Shown here: positions 8,379-16,628 of the stretch, piece by piece
Numbering within the stretch: the stretch's first letter is position 1
Layout of the letters: each line of letters starts with the position of its first letter
NCBI RefSeq assembly: GCF_002592005.1
Contig: NZ_NVQF01000043.1
Coordinates: forward strand, 1 to 45,919
Origin: Mycolicibacterium palauense
GTDB taxonomy: Bacteria > Actinomycetota > Actinomycetes > Mycobacteriales > Mycobacteriaceae
Length of the DNA stretch: 45,919 nt
Reading direction: 5' to 3'
Notes under the pieces: model-generated
Seen by the model: only the letters and a program-made list of their open reading frames with translations
What the model was told of the DNA's origin: nothing
The model's database searches: none
Translations under genes and position numbers: made by a program

Positions 8379-10619
8379 TCAGGCGGTGAACGGGGCGGGA
8401 TCCAGAAACCGGCGCAGGACGTTCTCCGTGATTCGCGAGACGTTGTTGTCGTATCCAGCGTTGAACAGGCTACCCGCCCAGGAGATCGACCCGACGGAGA
8501 AGACCGCGCCGGCATTCGGCGTCTCGAAGAAAACCAGATCGGCTCGGGCGTCGGGATTCTCGTCGGCCCCCAGCGCGGGTCCGGTCTCGAGGAACTCCTC
8601 CGGAACCAGGTAGTAGGCATTGGTGTGCCGCTCCGAGGAGGCAAGCACATAGGCGTTGGGTGGGGTGCCCAGATCCGATGCCGCGCGGTCGAGTTCGAGT
8701 CCCGCGGCGCCGCCGCCGACCAGCCCGAAGTCGCCGATCAGCTCATCGGGACCGACACCGTCGAAGATGAACGCCACCTCGGGCTTGAAGCTGTCCGGCT
8801 TGCGGCGGTAGTAGGACGAGAGGTCGAAACCCTGGGCCGAGAACCCGACGCCGACGAGGGTCTGAGGCGCCCGGCCCTGGCGTAACCACAGGCCGCCGTA
8901 ACGCCCGTCGAAACCCTGGTAGTACTCACCGGGTTCGGCCGCCCAGGCCCGCACCCCGGTCTCGGCCCGGCGCAGTTCGATGATGCCCGGGACCTCCGGA
9001 TGGTAGGCAATGCGCCAATAGAACCCGTCCCCGCCCAGGTACATCAGCCTGCCGCCGTGGTTCTGATAGGCGGCATAGGCGTCCCACATCTCGGTAGACG
9101 TGTACTCGGGGTGCGACCCGGTGAGCACGACCTGGTACGGCTCCAGCAGGGGGTAGCCCACGTAGTGCAGTTCTTCGTCGGTATAGATGTCGACGTCGAA
9201 TCCCTTGGCGTGCAGCCAGTTCACGATATGGGTATCGGCGTTGAACTGCCACAACTTCGAGGATCCGAAGCCGCCCAGCAGGCACTGCACCTTCGGGCGC
9301 ATCTGCAGCAGTGGCCGCATCCGCGAGGAATAGCAGATCCCACTGCCGTCGGAATGCTCGTCGTAGAGCGAGCCGCCGTACTCCCAGTGCTCGTTGAGGT
9401 AGAGATCGGGTGGGGTCAGGACATTGAGGACGTTGTTGAGCAGCTCGGAATTCCCTCCGTCGGTTCCGAGGTGGTCGTTCCCGTAGGCCATGTAGCTCGC
9501 GGTCGGGAGAACGAGGGCGATGCGGCGTTCCCGGCCCGGTGCGGCACCGACGGTGAACGGGATGTACTCCTCGGCGTCCGCGGTGCGAAGCCGCGCGGCG
9601 TAGAGGCCGCTTTCCATCGTCTCGGGAATCGTCAGCGTGAAATCGGTTTCCCAGCAGGCGTCGTAGATGTCGTCGTCGTGGAAGTGGATGGCGCCCCACT
9701 GCGACGGGTCCTGTTTGAAATCCATCACCTCGCCGGTCCAGTTCCACCCGGTCATCGCTCGCGCGGGGAAGTTGACGACGGTACCGTGCAGCCCGTGCGG
9801 TGAGAGGTCGGCGGCCCGCTGGGAGCCGATGTCCGCGCCGAAGTCCCAGGCGCCGATCAGGCCCGGCATGTGCGGATCCACCCGCGGCATTGCCAGTGCC
9901 ACACTTTCGGCCTCGGTGACGGGTCGATCGCAGATGCGTGGGCTGTCGATCTTGCCGTTGAACACCCCGGTGGGTCCCTGTCGTTCTCCGGGCCGCAGCC
10001 CGGAGAACGACGCGAAGAACAGCGGGCTTCCGGTGTGCTGCGGCCGGAAACTCAACCGTGTCTCCACCGCGCCGCCGTCATCGATCCCGGGCGTCGGGTG
10101 CAGGGGTGTCTGGAACACGCGAACGGTGCCGCCGACGGCATCGTAGCTCGCGCCGACGCGATACCAACGTCGCTGATGCATCGTCTTTCCCACGGCGACA
10201 ACCGAATCGGTGGTTCCGTCACCGATCCGCAGGGCCACCGAGCCCGTGTCGTCGACGATGAGAGCGAATCCGGTGCCCTCCGACCACTTCGCAATCAGTG
10301 CCTGTTCACCCTTGCGCGGGGTCGTCGGCCACACGGCCGCCTGCAGCGAGAAGCTCTCCAGCTCCTCCAGCACCGCCCGACTCGGTACCTCCACATAGGA
10401 GCCGGCCTGGGCGTATTGCGTTCGCCCCGCGTACATGCCATTGGCGGACGTGTCGATGACCGCCTCCGTGACGCCCGGCCCCGCCGGTGAGGTATCGCCA
10501 CAGATGATCCGGACGATCTCGGCGCGGTACTGCTCGGCCGCCTCGCAGTTGACCTTGAACTCGATCGTGTCGCCGGGGCGGCAGTAGAGACGATCGCTGT
10601 AGCCGGTGAGAGTGAGCAT
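8379..10619 (-). CDS. N,N-dimethylformamidase large (beta) subunit-like protein
   Basis: A 746-residue protein I recognise as the large subunit of the N,N-dimethylformamidase family. It has an N-terminal beta domain (GYSDRLYCRPGDTIEFKV), a LamG-like concanavalin fold around 110-290 (WYRVGASYDAVGGTVRVFQ), and the long catalytic part with family-typical PTASYMAYGND, GGDGFYWRI and WSEGTGF-type blocks. The characterised Paracoccus enzyme hydrolyses dimethylformamide to dimethylamine and formate using an iron held by two Tyr and one carboxylate; I have not mapped those residues here. The start is 6 bases after the small-subunit stop and lacks a strong ribosome site, suggesting translational coupling. 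The native substrate may be another amide. Confidence 0.85.
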   Translation of the reverse strand: MLTLTGYSDRLYCRPGDTIEFKVNCEAAEQYRAEIVRIICGDTSPAGPGVTEAVIDTSANGMYAGRTQYAQAGSYVEVPSRAVLEELESFSLQAAVWPTTPRKGEQALIAKWSEGTGFALIVDDTGSVALRIGDGTTDSVVAVGKTMHQRRWYRVGASYDAVGGTVRVFQTPLHPTPGIDDGGAVETRLSFRPQHTGSPLFFASFSGLRPGERQGPTGVFNGKIDSPRICDRPVTEAESVALAMPRVDPHMPGLIGAWDFGADIGSQRAADLSPHGLHGTVVNFPARAMTGWNWTGEVMDFKQDPSQWGAIHFHDDDIYDACWETDFTLTIPETMESGLYAARLRTADAEEYIPFTVGAAPGRERRIALVLPTASYMAYGNDHLGTDGGNSELLNNVLNVLTPPDLYLNEHWEYGGSLYDEHSDGSGICYSSRMRPLLQMRPKVQCLLGGFGSSKLWQFNADTHIVNWLHAKGFDVDIYTDEELHYVGYPLLEPYQVVLTGSHPEYTSTEMWDAYAAYQNHGGRLMYLGGDGFYWRIAYHPEVPGIIELRRAETGVRAWAAEPGEYYQGFDGRYGGLWLRQGRAPQTLVGVGFSAQGFDLSSYYRRKPDSFKPEVAFIFDGVGPDELIGDFGLVGGGAAGLELDRAASDLGTPPNAYVLASSERHTNAYYLVPEEFLETGPALGADENPDARADLVFFETPNAGAVFSVGSISWAGSLFNAGYDNNVSRITENVLRRFLDPAPFTA

Positions 10620-10625
10620 CAGGTT

Positions 10626-10943
10626 TCACTCGACGACCAGGTCGTGGCCGGTTTGTTCCTTCCAGCGCAATCGAAAGACCTCCCGCTCGGCCGTCAGCAG
10701 GTCGGTGAACGTCGTCTCGAGCAGCTGCACGGGCTTTCCGCGGTGCCCACTCAACTGTGCCAACCGCCATTTCCGGTGTGCGGAAACCTCGACGAGAACG
10801 TACTTCCCGGTAAGTGGTTCGCCGCGGAGCACGTTGAGCACGCGTTGCAGACCCGGGCTGTGCGCACCGACCGGCTCCGCCATGAACTCGCGGGCGAAGG
10901 GCAGGTCGCCGACCGGATCGATGCGATAGCTGGACTGCGTCAT
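10626..10943 (-). CDS. N,N-dimethylformamidase small (alpha) subunit-like protein
   Basis: A 105-residue protein starting MTQSSYRIDPVGDLPFAREF. Its size, its position directly before the large subunit, and the central VLVEVSAHRKWRLAQL segment fit the small helper subunit of dimethylformamidase. ATG 10943 is chosen; a longer open frame to 11141 has an Arg-rich leader of no coding character. Stop and next start are 6 bases apart. Without the large subunit beside it I could not have assigned it, so the name rests on context as much as sequence. Confidence 0.72.
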   Translation of the reverse strand: MTQSSYRIDPVGDLPFAREFMAEPVGAHSPGLQRVLNVLRGEPLTGKYVLVEVSAHRKWRLAQLSGHRGKPVQLLETTFTDLLTAEREVFRLRWKEQTGHDLVVE

Positions 10944-11040
10944 GCTCCGTGATCGTAGAGCGGTAGCCGGGTCCGCGCCCGTCGAGCGGAGGTGGGCGCC
11001 AGCACATCTCCCGGCGCCCGACCCCGATCGCCGCCGAACT

Positions 11041-11418
11041 CTAGGCCAGGGGCATGCAGTCGTCCGAACAACCGGGACGCGTCGGTGGCGATTCCGCGCT
11101 CGCCCTGCGATGCAGCACCGCGCGGCCGGGGATGACCACAAGCCGACCGTCCTCGGTGAGGCCGCCTTCCCGACCGTCGACGATCAGCGTGTATCCGCCC
11201 GGTTGGTGTGGCGGCCACAGCAACGTGACCTCAGCGTGGCGGGAGGCGTTCCTGCGTGAGCTGTTGCCGACGGGCCCGACGGTGAACCGTCCGTCGGCGA
11301 GTACGGCGGACACCGCCACGGTGTGCGCGCGGAAGTCGTCGCCGACCGTGATCAGGTACGCGCCCCGGAAGTCGGCCAGCGTGGCGGCCAGCCGATCGAG
11401 GTCCACCGGGACGCTCAT
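11041..11418 (-). CDS. Small split-barrel (PNPOx-like) protein
   Basis: A 125-residue protein: LDRLAATLADFRGAYLITVG, then FTVGPVGNSSRRNASRHAEVTLLWPP. This pattern (short helix, beta strand, then a strand with Ser/Asn/Arg and a value-of-pixel-like HAEVTLLW) resembles small pyridoxamine-5'-phosphate-oxidase-like or flavin/F420-binding split-barrel proteins. A bound cofactor cannot be shown. Its ATG overlaps the amidohydrolase stop in an ATGA, so the two are translationally coupled. The C-terminus ends in a Cys-containing tail (GCSDDC). It lies 97 bases ahead of the dimethylformamidase genes on the same strand. Confidence 0.75.
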   Translation of the reverse strand: MSVPVDLDRLAATLADFRGAYLITVGDDFRAHTVAVSAVLADGRFTVGPVGNSSRRNASRHAEVTLLWPPHQPGGYTLIVDGREGGLTEDGRLVVIPGRAVLHRRASAESPPTRPGCSDDCMPLA

Positions 11419-13142
11419 GACGGAGTCGGCGGACGCTGGCGTCCGCGCACCAACCGGCCGGGGCGCGCCTCGGTGGGCACGCCGTTCTCGGCGATCACCT
11501 CGCCGGAGACGATCGTGGCCACGTAGCCCTCGGCGGTCTGGTCGAGGCGGCGGCCGCCGGCGGGCAGGTCGTAGGCGACCACCGGTTTGTGCAGCGTCAG
11601 CGCCGCGGAGTCGATCACGTTCAGGTCCGCCTTGTAGCCGACGGCGATGCGCCCGCGGTCGGCCAGCCCGGCGACCCGCGCGGGCACCGAGGTCAGCTCG
11701 CGCACCGCCTGTGCCACCGAGAGCCGTCCCGAGGCACGGTCGCGCACCCAGTGGGTGAGCAGGTAGGTGGGGAACGACGCGTCGCAGATCATGCCGTAGT
11801 GCGCGCCGCCGTCGCCCAGGCCGAGCACCACGTCCTCGCGGGGCAGCAGCTCGGCGACGGTGTCCAGGGAGTCGTCGCGGAAGTTGGCGAGTGCCACCAG
11901 CAGCATGGCATGCCCGTCTTCGGCCAGCAACAGGTCGTAAGCCTCCTCCAGCGGGCTGACTCCCCGGGCGCGGGCGCGCGCGCCCACGGATTGCGAGGGG
12001 GACGGTTCGTAGTCCGGCGGGTCGCCGAGGGGGTACATGTAGTCCCAGGCCTGGGCCATGAACAACAGCGGATGGCCGTCGCCGCTGGGTGAATCCGACA
12101 GGATTCGTTGCCGCACTTCGGGTCTGCGCATCTCGGCGACTCGCTCGGCCAGGGGGAACTCGGCGATCTCGCGGTAGCTGGGGTACAGCACGAACGGGTT
12201 GCCGGTCAGCTCGAGACCGATCACCAGGCCGATGGGGCGCGGGAAGATCTGGGCGGAGATGTCGCCGCCGGCGGCGTTGGCCTTCTCCACCATGGTCAGC
12301 GCGTCGAGGTAGTACGGCTCGCCGCGGTTGCCGATCGCCAGGGTGAACGTCACCGGCAGGCCCACCTCGGCGGCCACGTCGAACACCGTCTGCAGCGCCG
12401 GCTGGTAGTCGCCGGCGACCAGGTCGGGCACGAACTGGATCAGCCCGCCACCGGCGTCCTCGACCCCGCGCGCGATGGCCTCGATCTCCTCGCGGGCGGC
12501 GTCGTAGCTGGGGATCGGCAGGCCACTCTCGGTCTTGTGCAGGGTCAGCCGCGAGGAGGCGAAACCGAGCGCGCCGACGGCGACGGCCTCGGCGGCCAGC
12601 TTGCGCATCATGGCCAGGTCCTCGGCGGTGGCCGGTTCGCGTTCGACGCCGCGCCGGCCCATCACGTAGACCCGCAGCGGCGAGTGCGGCAGCAGCGCGG
12701 CGACGTCGATGTCGCGCCGCCGCGACGACACCGCGTCGAGGAACTCGGGGAAGGTCTCCCACGTCCAGGGCAGGCCGTCGACCATCACGACACCGGGGAT
12801 GTCCTCGACCCCGGCCATGACGTCGACCAGCACATCGTGGTCCTCGGCGCGGCAGGGGGCGAAGCCCACGCCGCAGTTGCCCATCACCGCGGTGGTGACC
12901 CCGTGCGCCGACGACGGGGTCAGCCGGTCCGACCACACGGCCTGACCGTCGTAGTGGGTGTGCAGGTCGACGAAACCCGGGGTGACCAGCAGGCCGGTCG
13001 CGTCGATCTCCCGGGCGGCGGGCCCGGTCACCGCACCGACCGCGGCGATGCGGCCGTCGCGCACCGCGACGTCGCCGAGGAACGGCTCGCCGCCGAGGCC
13101 GTCGACGACGGTGCCGTTGCGCAGTATCAGGTCGTAGGTCAT
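11415..13142 (-). CDS. Amidohydrolase, D-aminoacylase/N-acyl-D-amino-acid deacylase family
   Basis: A 575-residue metal-dependent hydrolase. It opens MTYDLILRNGTVVDGLGGEP; residues 60-65 read LHTHYD with metal ligands H61 and H63, and MGNCGVGFAP places C90 where D-aminoacylases have their zinc-bound Cys. GLGDGGAHYGMICDASFP carries the late catalytic Asp. Family members remove acyl groups from N-acyl-D-amino acids; mycobacteria carry a relative (I believe Rv2913c). The upstream -10-like TAGATT at 13149-13154 ends 6 bases before the ATG, so the mRNA is probably leaderless. It heads a probable four-gene operon ending with the amidase subunits, which suggests an amide-catabolism role. Confidence 0.88.
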   Translation of the reverse strand: MTYDLILRNGTVVDGLGGEPFLGDVAVRDGRIAAVGAVTGPAAREIDATGLLVTPGFVDLHTHYDGQAVWSDRLTPSSAHGVTTAVMGNCGVGFAPCRAEDHDVLVDVMAGVEDIPGVVMVDGLPWTWETFPEFLDAVSSRRRDIDVAALLPHSPLRVYVMGRRGVEREPATAEDLAMMRKLAAEAVAVGALGFASSRLTLHKTESGLPIPSYDAAREEIEAIARGVEDAGGGLIQFVPDLVAGDYQPALQTVFDVAAEVGLPVTFTLAIGNRGEPYYLDALTMVEKANAAGGDISAQIFPRPIGLVIGLELTGNPFVLYPSYREIAEFPLAERVAEMRRPEVRQRILSDSPSGDGHPLLFMAQAWDYMYPLGDPPDYEPSPSQSVGARARARGVSPLEEAYDLLLAEDGHAMLLVALANFRDDSLDTVAELLPREDVVLGLGDGGAHYGMICDASFPTYLLTHWVRDRASGRLSVAQAVRELTSVPARVAGLADRGRIAVGYKADLNVIDSAALTLHKPVVAYDLPAGGRRLDQTAEGYVATIVSGEVIAENGVPTEARPGRLVRGRQRPPTPS

Positions 13143-13177
13143 ATCCCGAATCTACGGCGGAAATCTACGATGGATTC
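13143..13177. promoter_or_regulatory. Divergent leaderless promoter pair in 35 bases
   Basis: Minus strand: TAGATT (13154-13149) lies 6 bases before ATG 13142. Plus strand: TACGAT (13166-13171) lies 6 bases before GTG 13178. Each -10 sits at the spacing expected for transcription starting at the initiation codon, so both genes may make leaderless mRNA from overlapping promoters. Confidence 0.5.
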
Positions 13178-13555
13178 GTGATCGATCACCTGAGCATCAA
13201 CTGTTCCGACTGGGCGAAGTCCCAGGAGTTCTACGACAAGGTGCTGCATGTGCTGGGCTACTCCCGCCAGATGGAGTTCGGCCCCGCCGTCGGCTACGGC
13301 CGCGACCGGCCGAGCTTCTGGATCGCCGACGCCTCCGCCGGGGGCGTCGACGGTCCCAATCGGGAGGTGCACATCGCCTTCGCGGCCCGCAGCCCCGAGG
13401 AGGTGCAGGCGTTCTACCACGAGGCGCTGGCGCTGGGCGCCGAGCCGCTGCACGCGCCGCGGCTGTGGCCGGAGTACCACGAGAACTACTACGGCGCCTT
13501 CGTGCGGGATCCCGACGGCAACAACGTCGAGGCCGTCTTCCACGGCGGGGCGTAA
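13178..13555 (+). CDS. VOC-superfamily (glyoxalase-like) protein
   Basis: A 125-residue protein with the paired beta-alpha-beta fold of the vicinal oxygen chelate family: MIDHLSINCSDWAKSQEFYD at the start gives the first metal His and the usual helix, and DPDGNNVEAVFHG at the end gives the last Glu ligand. Single-domain members dimerise and bind a divalent metal; activities range from isomerase to lyase to antibiotic binding, and none can be chosen here. GTG 13178 fits a leaderless start. It ends 9 bases before the DinB-like gene, so the two likely form an operon. Confidence 0.85.
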   Translation: MIDHLSINCSDWAKSQEFYDKVLHVLGYSRQMEFGPAVGYGRDRPSFWIADASAGGVDGPNREVHIAFAARSPEEVQAFYHEALALGAEPLHAPRLWPEYHENYYGAFVRDPDGNNVEAVFHGGA

Positions 13556-13564
13556 CGTCGGGGC

Positions 13565-14077
13565 ATGGCCGACTCGACCGCCGCTCAGGAACTGCTGCGT
13601 GACGCGTTCACCCGTCTGATCGAGCATGTCGACTCGCTGACCGAGGGGCTGGCCGACGACGTGTCGTTCTACCGCCCCACCCCCGAGGCCAACAGCATCG
13701 CCTGGCTGATCTGGCACAGCGCCCGGGTGCAGGACCTGCAGGTCGCCGAGATCGCCGGGGTTCCGCAGGTGTGGACCGACGAGGGATGGGTGGAGCGGTT
13801 CGGGCTGGACCTGCCGCGCAACTCCATGGGATACGGGCACACGGCCGCGGAGGTCGGCAAGGTGCGGGCACCGGCGGAGCTGTTGGCCGGCTACTACCAC
13901 GCCGTGCACGCCATGACCCTGGACTATGTGACCACGGTGTCCGCCGAGGAGCTGGCCCGCATCGTCGACAGCCGCTGGGACCCGCCGGTGACCGCGAGCG
14001 TGCGGCTGGTCAGCGTGGTCGACGACTGCGCCCAGCACCTCGGACAGGCCGCCTACGTGCGGGGCATCGCGCCCTGA
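13565..14077 (+). CDS. DinB-like (DUF664) protein
   Basis: A 170-residue four-helix-bundle protein. The DinB/DUF664 pattern is visible: LIEHVDSLTEGL, then NSIAWLIWHSARVQDLQV with the first His, and DDCAQHLGQAAYVRG with the last His near the C-terminus, giving a potential metal site. Actinobacterial relatives include mycothiol- or bacillithiol-dependent transferases, so thiol-conjugation is plausible but unproven. It follows the VOC gene by 9 bases. Confidence 0.82.
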   Translation: MADSTAAQELLRDAFTRLIEHVDSLTEGLADDVSFYRPTPEANSIAWLIWHSARVQDLQVAEIAGVPQVWTDEGWVERFGLDLPRNSMGYGHTAAEVGKVRAPAELLAGYYHAVHAMTLDYVTTVSAEELARIVDSRWDPPVTASVRLVSVVDDCAQHLGQAAYVRGIAP

Positions 14078-14093
14078 GTTGACAGGTGTCAAC
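14078..14093. promoter_or_regulatory. Perfect inverted repeat upstream of the aldehyde dehydrogenase
   Basis: GTTGACAGGTGTCAAC has 7-base perfect arms around a 2-base centre. It starts at the DinB stop and lies about 45-60 bases before the predicted leaderless start of the dehydrogenase, a position fit for an activator or repressor operator. Confidence 0.5.
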
Positions 14094-14136
14094 CCCGGTG
14101 CGACTCAGGTCACAGCCCGGGGCTACCATGGGCCCC

Positions 14137-15672
14137 ATGACCGCGACACGTCCCACCGTCGAAGACCGTCCGGGCGCTCCGGAGCTGTCCACCACGATCC
14201 GCAACCCCGCCACCGGCGCGGTGGCCGGTGAGGTCGCCTGGACCGACCCGGGCGAGGTTCCCGCGATCGCCGCGAGACTGCGTGAGGCCCAGCGCGAGTG
14301 GGAGCAGCGCGGGCCGGAGGGTCGCGCCAAGGTGCTGGCGCGGTTCGCGGTGTGGATGGGTGAGCACCGCGAGGAGATCGAACGCCTGCTGATCGCCGAG
14401 ACCGGCAAGTCGGCCGTCGACGCGGCCCAGGAGGTGCCGCTGATCGCCATGATCACCTCCTACTACGTCAAGACCATGGCCAAGGCGCTGCAGCCCGAGA
14501 CCCGGCCGGCCTCGCTGCCGTTCCTGTCGATGAAGAAGGTCACCGTGCACTTCCGGCCGCGGGCACTGGTCGGGATCATCGCGCCGTGGAACTACCCGGT
14601 GGCCAACGCGCTCATGGACGCCATCGGGGCCCTGGCCGCCGGTTGTTCGGTGCTGTTGAAGCCCTCCGAGCGCACCCCATTGACCGCCGAGGTGTTGCTG
14701 CGCGGCTGGCGCGAGAGCGGCGGCCCCGACGTGTTGGCGCTGGCCCAGGGCGCCCGCGCGGTCTCCGAAGCGGTCATCGACGTCGCCGATTTCATCCAGT
14801 TCACCGGCTCGTCGGCCACCGGTGTCAAGGTCATGGAGCGCGCCGCGCGCCGCCTGACTCCCGTCAGTCTGGAACTGGGCGGCAAGGACCCGATGATCGT
14901 CTGCGAGGACGCCGATATCGCGCTGGCCGCCAACGCCGCGGTGTGGGGTGCGATGTTCAACGCGGGGCAGACCTGTGTGTCGGTGGAACGCGTCTACGTC
15001 CTGGAGTCGGTGTACGACCAGTTCGTCGAGGCCGTCGTGCAGGCGGTGAACAACCTGGAGATGGGTGCCGGGGAGGGGCACCACTTCGGTTCGCTGATCG
15101 ACGAGAGCCAGGTCGCCGTCACCGAGCGGCACGTGGCCGACGCGCTGGCCAAGGGCGCCAAGGCGCTCACGGGCGGCTCGCGGCCGGCCGGCTCGGGCAA
15201 CTTCTACCCCGCGACGGTGCTGGTCGACGTCGATCACTCGATGCTGTGCATGACCGAGGAGACCTTCGGGCCCACCCTGCCGATCATGAAGGTGCCGAAC
15301 GTGGCCGAGGCGGTCCGGCTGGCCAATGACAGTCCCTACGGCCTGAGCGCGTCGGTGTTCTCCAGGGACGTCGACCGTGCCCGCGACATCGCGCTGCAGC
15401 TGGATTGCGGGGCGGTCAACATCAACGACGTGATCACCAACCTGATGTGCACCACCGCGCCGATGGGCGGCTGGAAGATGTCGGGGATCGGTGCCCGGTT
15501 CGGCGGTGCCGACGGCATGCGCAAGTTCTGCCGCCAGGAGACGGTGGTCGCCCCGCGTACCAGCGTCGGCGGCGGGCTGACCTACTACAACGGCTCGCTG
15601 AAGATGGCCAAGCGGACCAACAAGTTGCTGGCCAAGATGGCGCTGGCCCGGCCCCGCAAGCTGCTCAAGTAG
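14137..15672 (+). CDS. Aldehyde dehydrogenase (succinate-semialdehyde dehydrogenase-like)
   Basis: A 511-residue NAD(P)-dependent aldehyde dehydrogenase. APWNYPVANAL carries the conserved Asn, LELGGKDPMIV the general-base Glu, NAGQTCVSVER the nucleophile Cys and EETFGPTLP the cofactor Glu. The C-terminal extension (YYNGSLKMAKRTNKLL) is longer than usual and resembles the succinate-semialdehyde-type GabD2 group of mycobacteria, but the aldehyde oxidised is not certain. ATG 14137 is preferred: TACCAT at 14124-14129 is placed for a leaderless start. ATG 14128 is in frame and three residues longer. A perfect palindrome lies upstream. Confidence 0.9.
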   Translation: MTATRPTVEDRPGAPELSTTIRNPATGAVAGEVAWTDPGEVPAIAARLREAQREWEQRGPEGRAKVLARFAVWMGEHREEIERLLIAETGKSAVDAAQEVPLIAMITSYYVKTMAKALQPETRPASLPFLSMKKVTVHFRPRALVGIIAPWNYPVANALMDAIGALAAGCSVLLKPSERTPLTAEVLLRGWRESGGPDVLALAQGARAVSEAVIDVADFIQFTGSSATGVKVMERAARRLTPVSLELGGKDPMIVCEDADIALAANAAVWGAMFNAGQTCVSVERVYVLESVYDQFVEAVVQAVNNLEMGAGEGHHFGSLIDESQVAVTERHVADALAKGAKALTGGSRPAGSGNFYPATVLVDVDHSMLCMTEETFGPTLPIMKVPNVAEAVRLANDSPYGLSASVFSRDVDRARDIALQLDCGAVNINDVITNLMCTTAPMGGWKMSGIGARFGGADGMRKFCRQETVVAPRTSVGGGLTYYNGSLKMAKRTNKLLAKMALARPRKLLK

Positions 15673-15732
15673 CACACCGGTTGTTCACCCGCACGTCACC
15701 GTCCGGTACCTGCGCGCCGATACGTTTTGGCC

Positions 15733-16596
15733 GTGCTGCACGCAGACCCCTCCATCACGTACTCGGTTCGCGACGACGATGACGACGACCCGGTGCTGCT
15801 GCTGCAGCCGGGCGACCAGGTCGTCGACACCTGGCGGGAGAACTACCCGTACGACGAGCGGATGAGCCGCAAGGACTACGAGGAAGACAAGCGGCTGCTG
15901 CAGATCGAGCTGCTCAAGCTGCAGAAGTGGAGCCAGTCCAACGGGCTGCGGCACATCATCGTGTTCGAGGGCCGCGACGCCGCCGGCAAGGGTGGGACCA
16001 TCAAACGGTTCATGGAGCACCTCAACCCCCGCGGTGCCCGCGTCGTCGCGCTGGAGAAGCCCACCGAGCGGGAACGCACCCAGTGGTACTTCCAGCGCTA
16101 CGTCGAGCATTTCCCGGCCGCCGGGGAGATCGTGCTGTTCGACCGATCCTGGTACAACCGCGCCGGGGTCGAGCGGGTGATGGGCTTCTGCACGCCCAAG
16201 CAGCACGACGAGTTCATGCGCCAGGCGCCGCTGTTCGAGGAGATGCTGGTCAACGACGGCGTCGACCTGATCAAGCTGTGGTTCTCGGTCTCGCCGGCCG
16301 AGCAGCGGACCCGCTTCACCATCCGGATGGTCGACCCGGTGCGGCAGTGGAAGCTCTCGCCCACCGACCTTGCCTCGCTGGACAAGTGGGACGACTACAC
16401 CGCGGCCAAGGAAGACATGTTCGCCAAGACCGACACCGACGTGGCGCCGTGGATCGTGGTCAAGAGCAACGACAAGAAGCGGGCCCGTGTCAACGCCATG
16501 CGCTATGTGCTGGGTAAGTTCGAGTACGACAACAAGGACTACGAGGTGGTCGGCCAGGCCGACCCGTTGATTGTGGGACGTGCGCTGACCGACTGA
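15733..16596 (+). CDS. ppk2: Polyphosphate kinase 2 family protein (class I type)
   Basis: A 287-residue PPK2. Walker A is GRDAAGKGG (about 80-88), the Walker B/lid pair reads LFDRSWYNRAGVERVMGF, and DPVRQWKLSP is the expected C-terminal block. These transfer phosphate between polyphosphate and nucleotides, normally GDP or ADP to the triphosphate. An acidic DDDDDD run sits near the N-terminus. GTG 15733 is chosen because TACGTT at 15721-15726 ends 6 bases before it (leaderless pattern); a TTG two codons upstream is the alternative. A second, different PPK2-family gene lies at 39011-39868. Confidence 0.93.
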   Translation: MLHADPSITYSVRDDDDDDPVLLLQPGDQVVDTWRENYPYDERMSRKDYEEDKRLLQIELLKLQKWSQSNGLRHIIVFEGRDAAGKGGTIKRFMEHLNPRGARVVALEKPTERERTQWYFQRYVEHFPAAGEIVLFDRSWYNRAGVERVMGFCTPKQHDEFMRQAPLFEEMLVNDGVDLIKLWFSVSPAEQRTRFTIRMVDPVRQWKLSPTDLASLDKWDDYTAAKEDMFAKTDTDVAPWIVVKSNDKKRARVNAMRYVLGKFEYDNKDYEVVGQADPLIVGRALTD

Positions 16597-16628
16597 CCCG
16601 CGCCGGCCCGGTCGGCAGAGGAGGCGCC

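Noticed and set aside
12108..13181. 357-residue plus-strand frame opposite the amidohydrolase
   Set aside because: Antisense shadow; the minus-strand frame carries the metal-binding motifs and a proper start.
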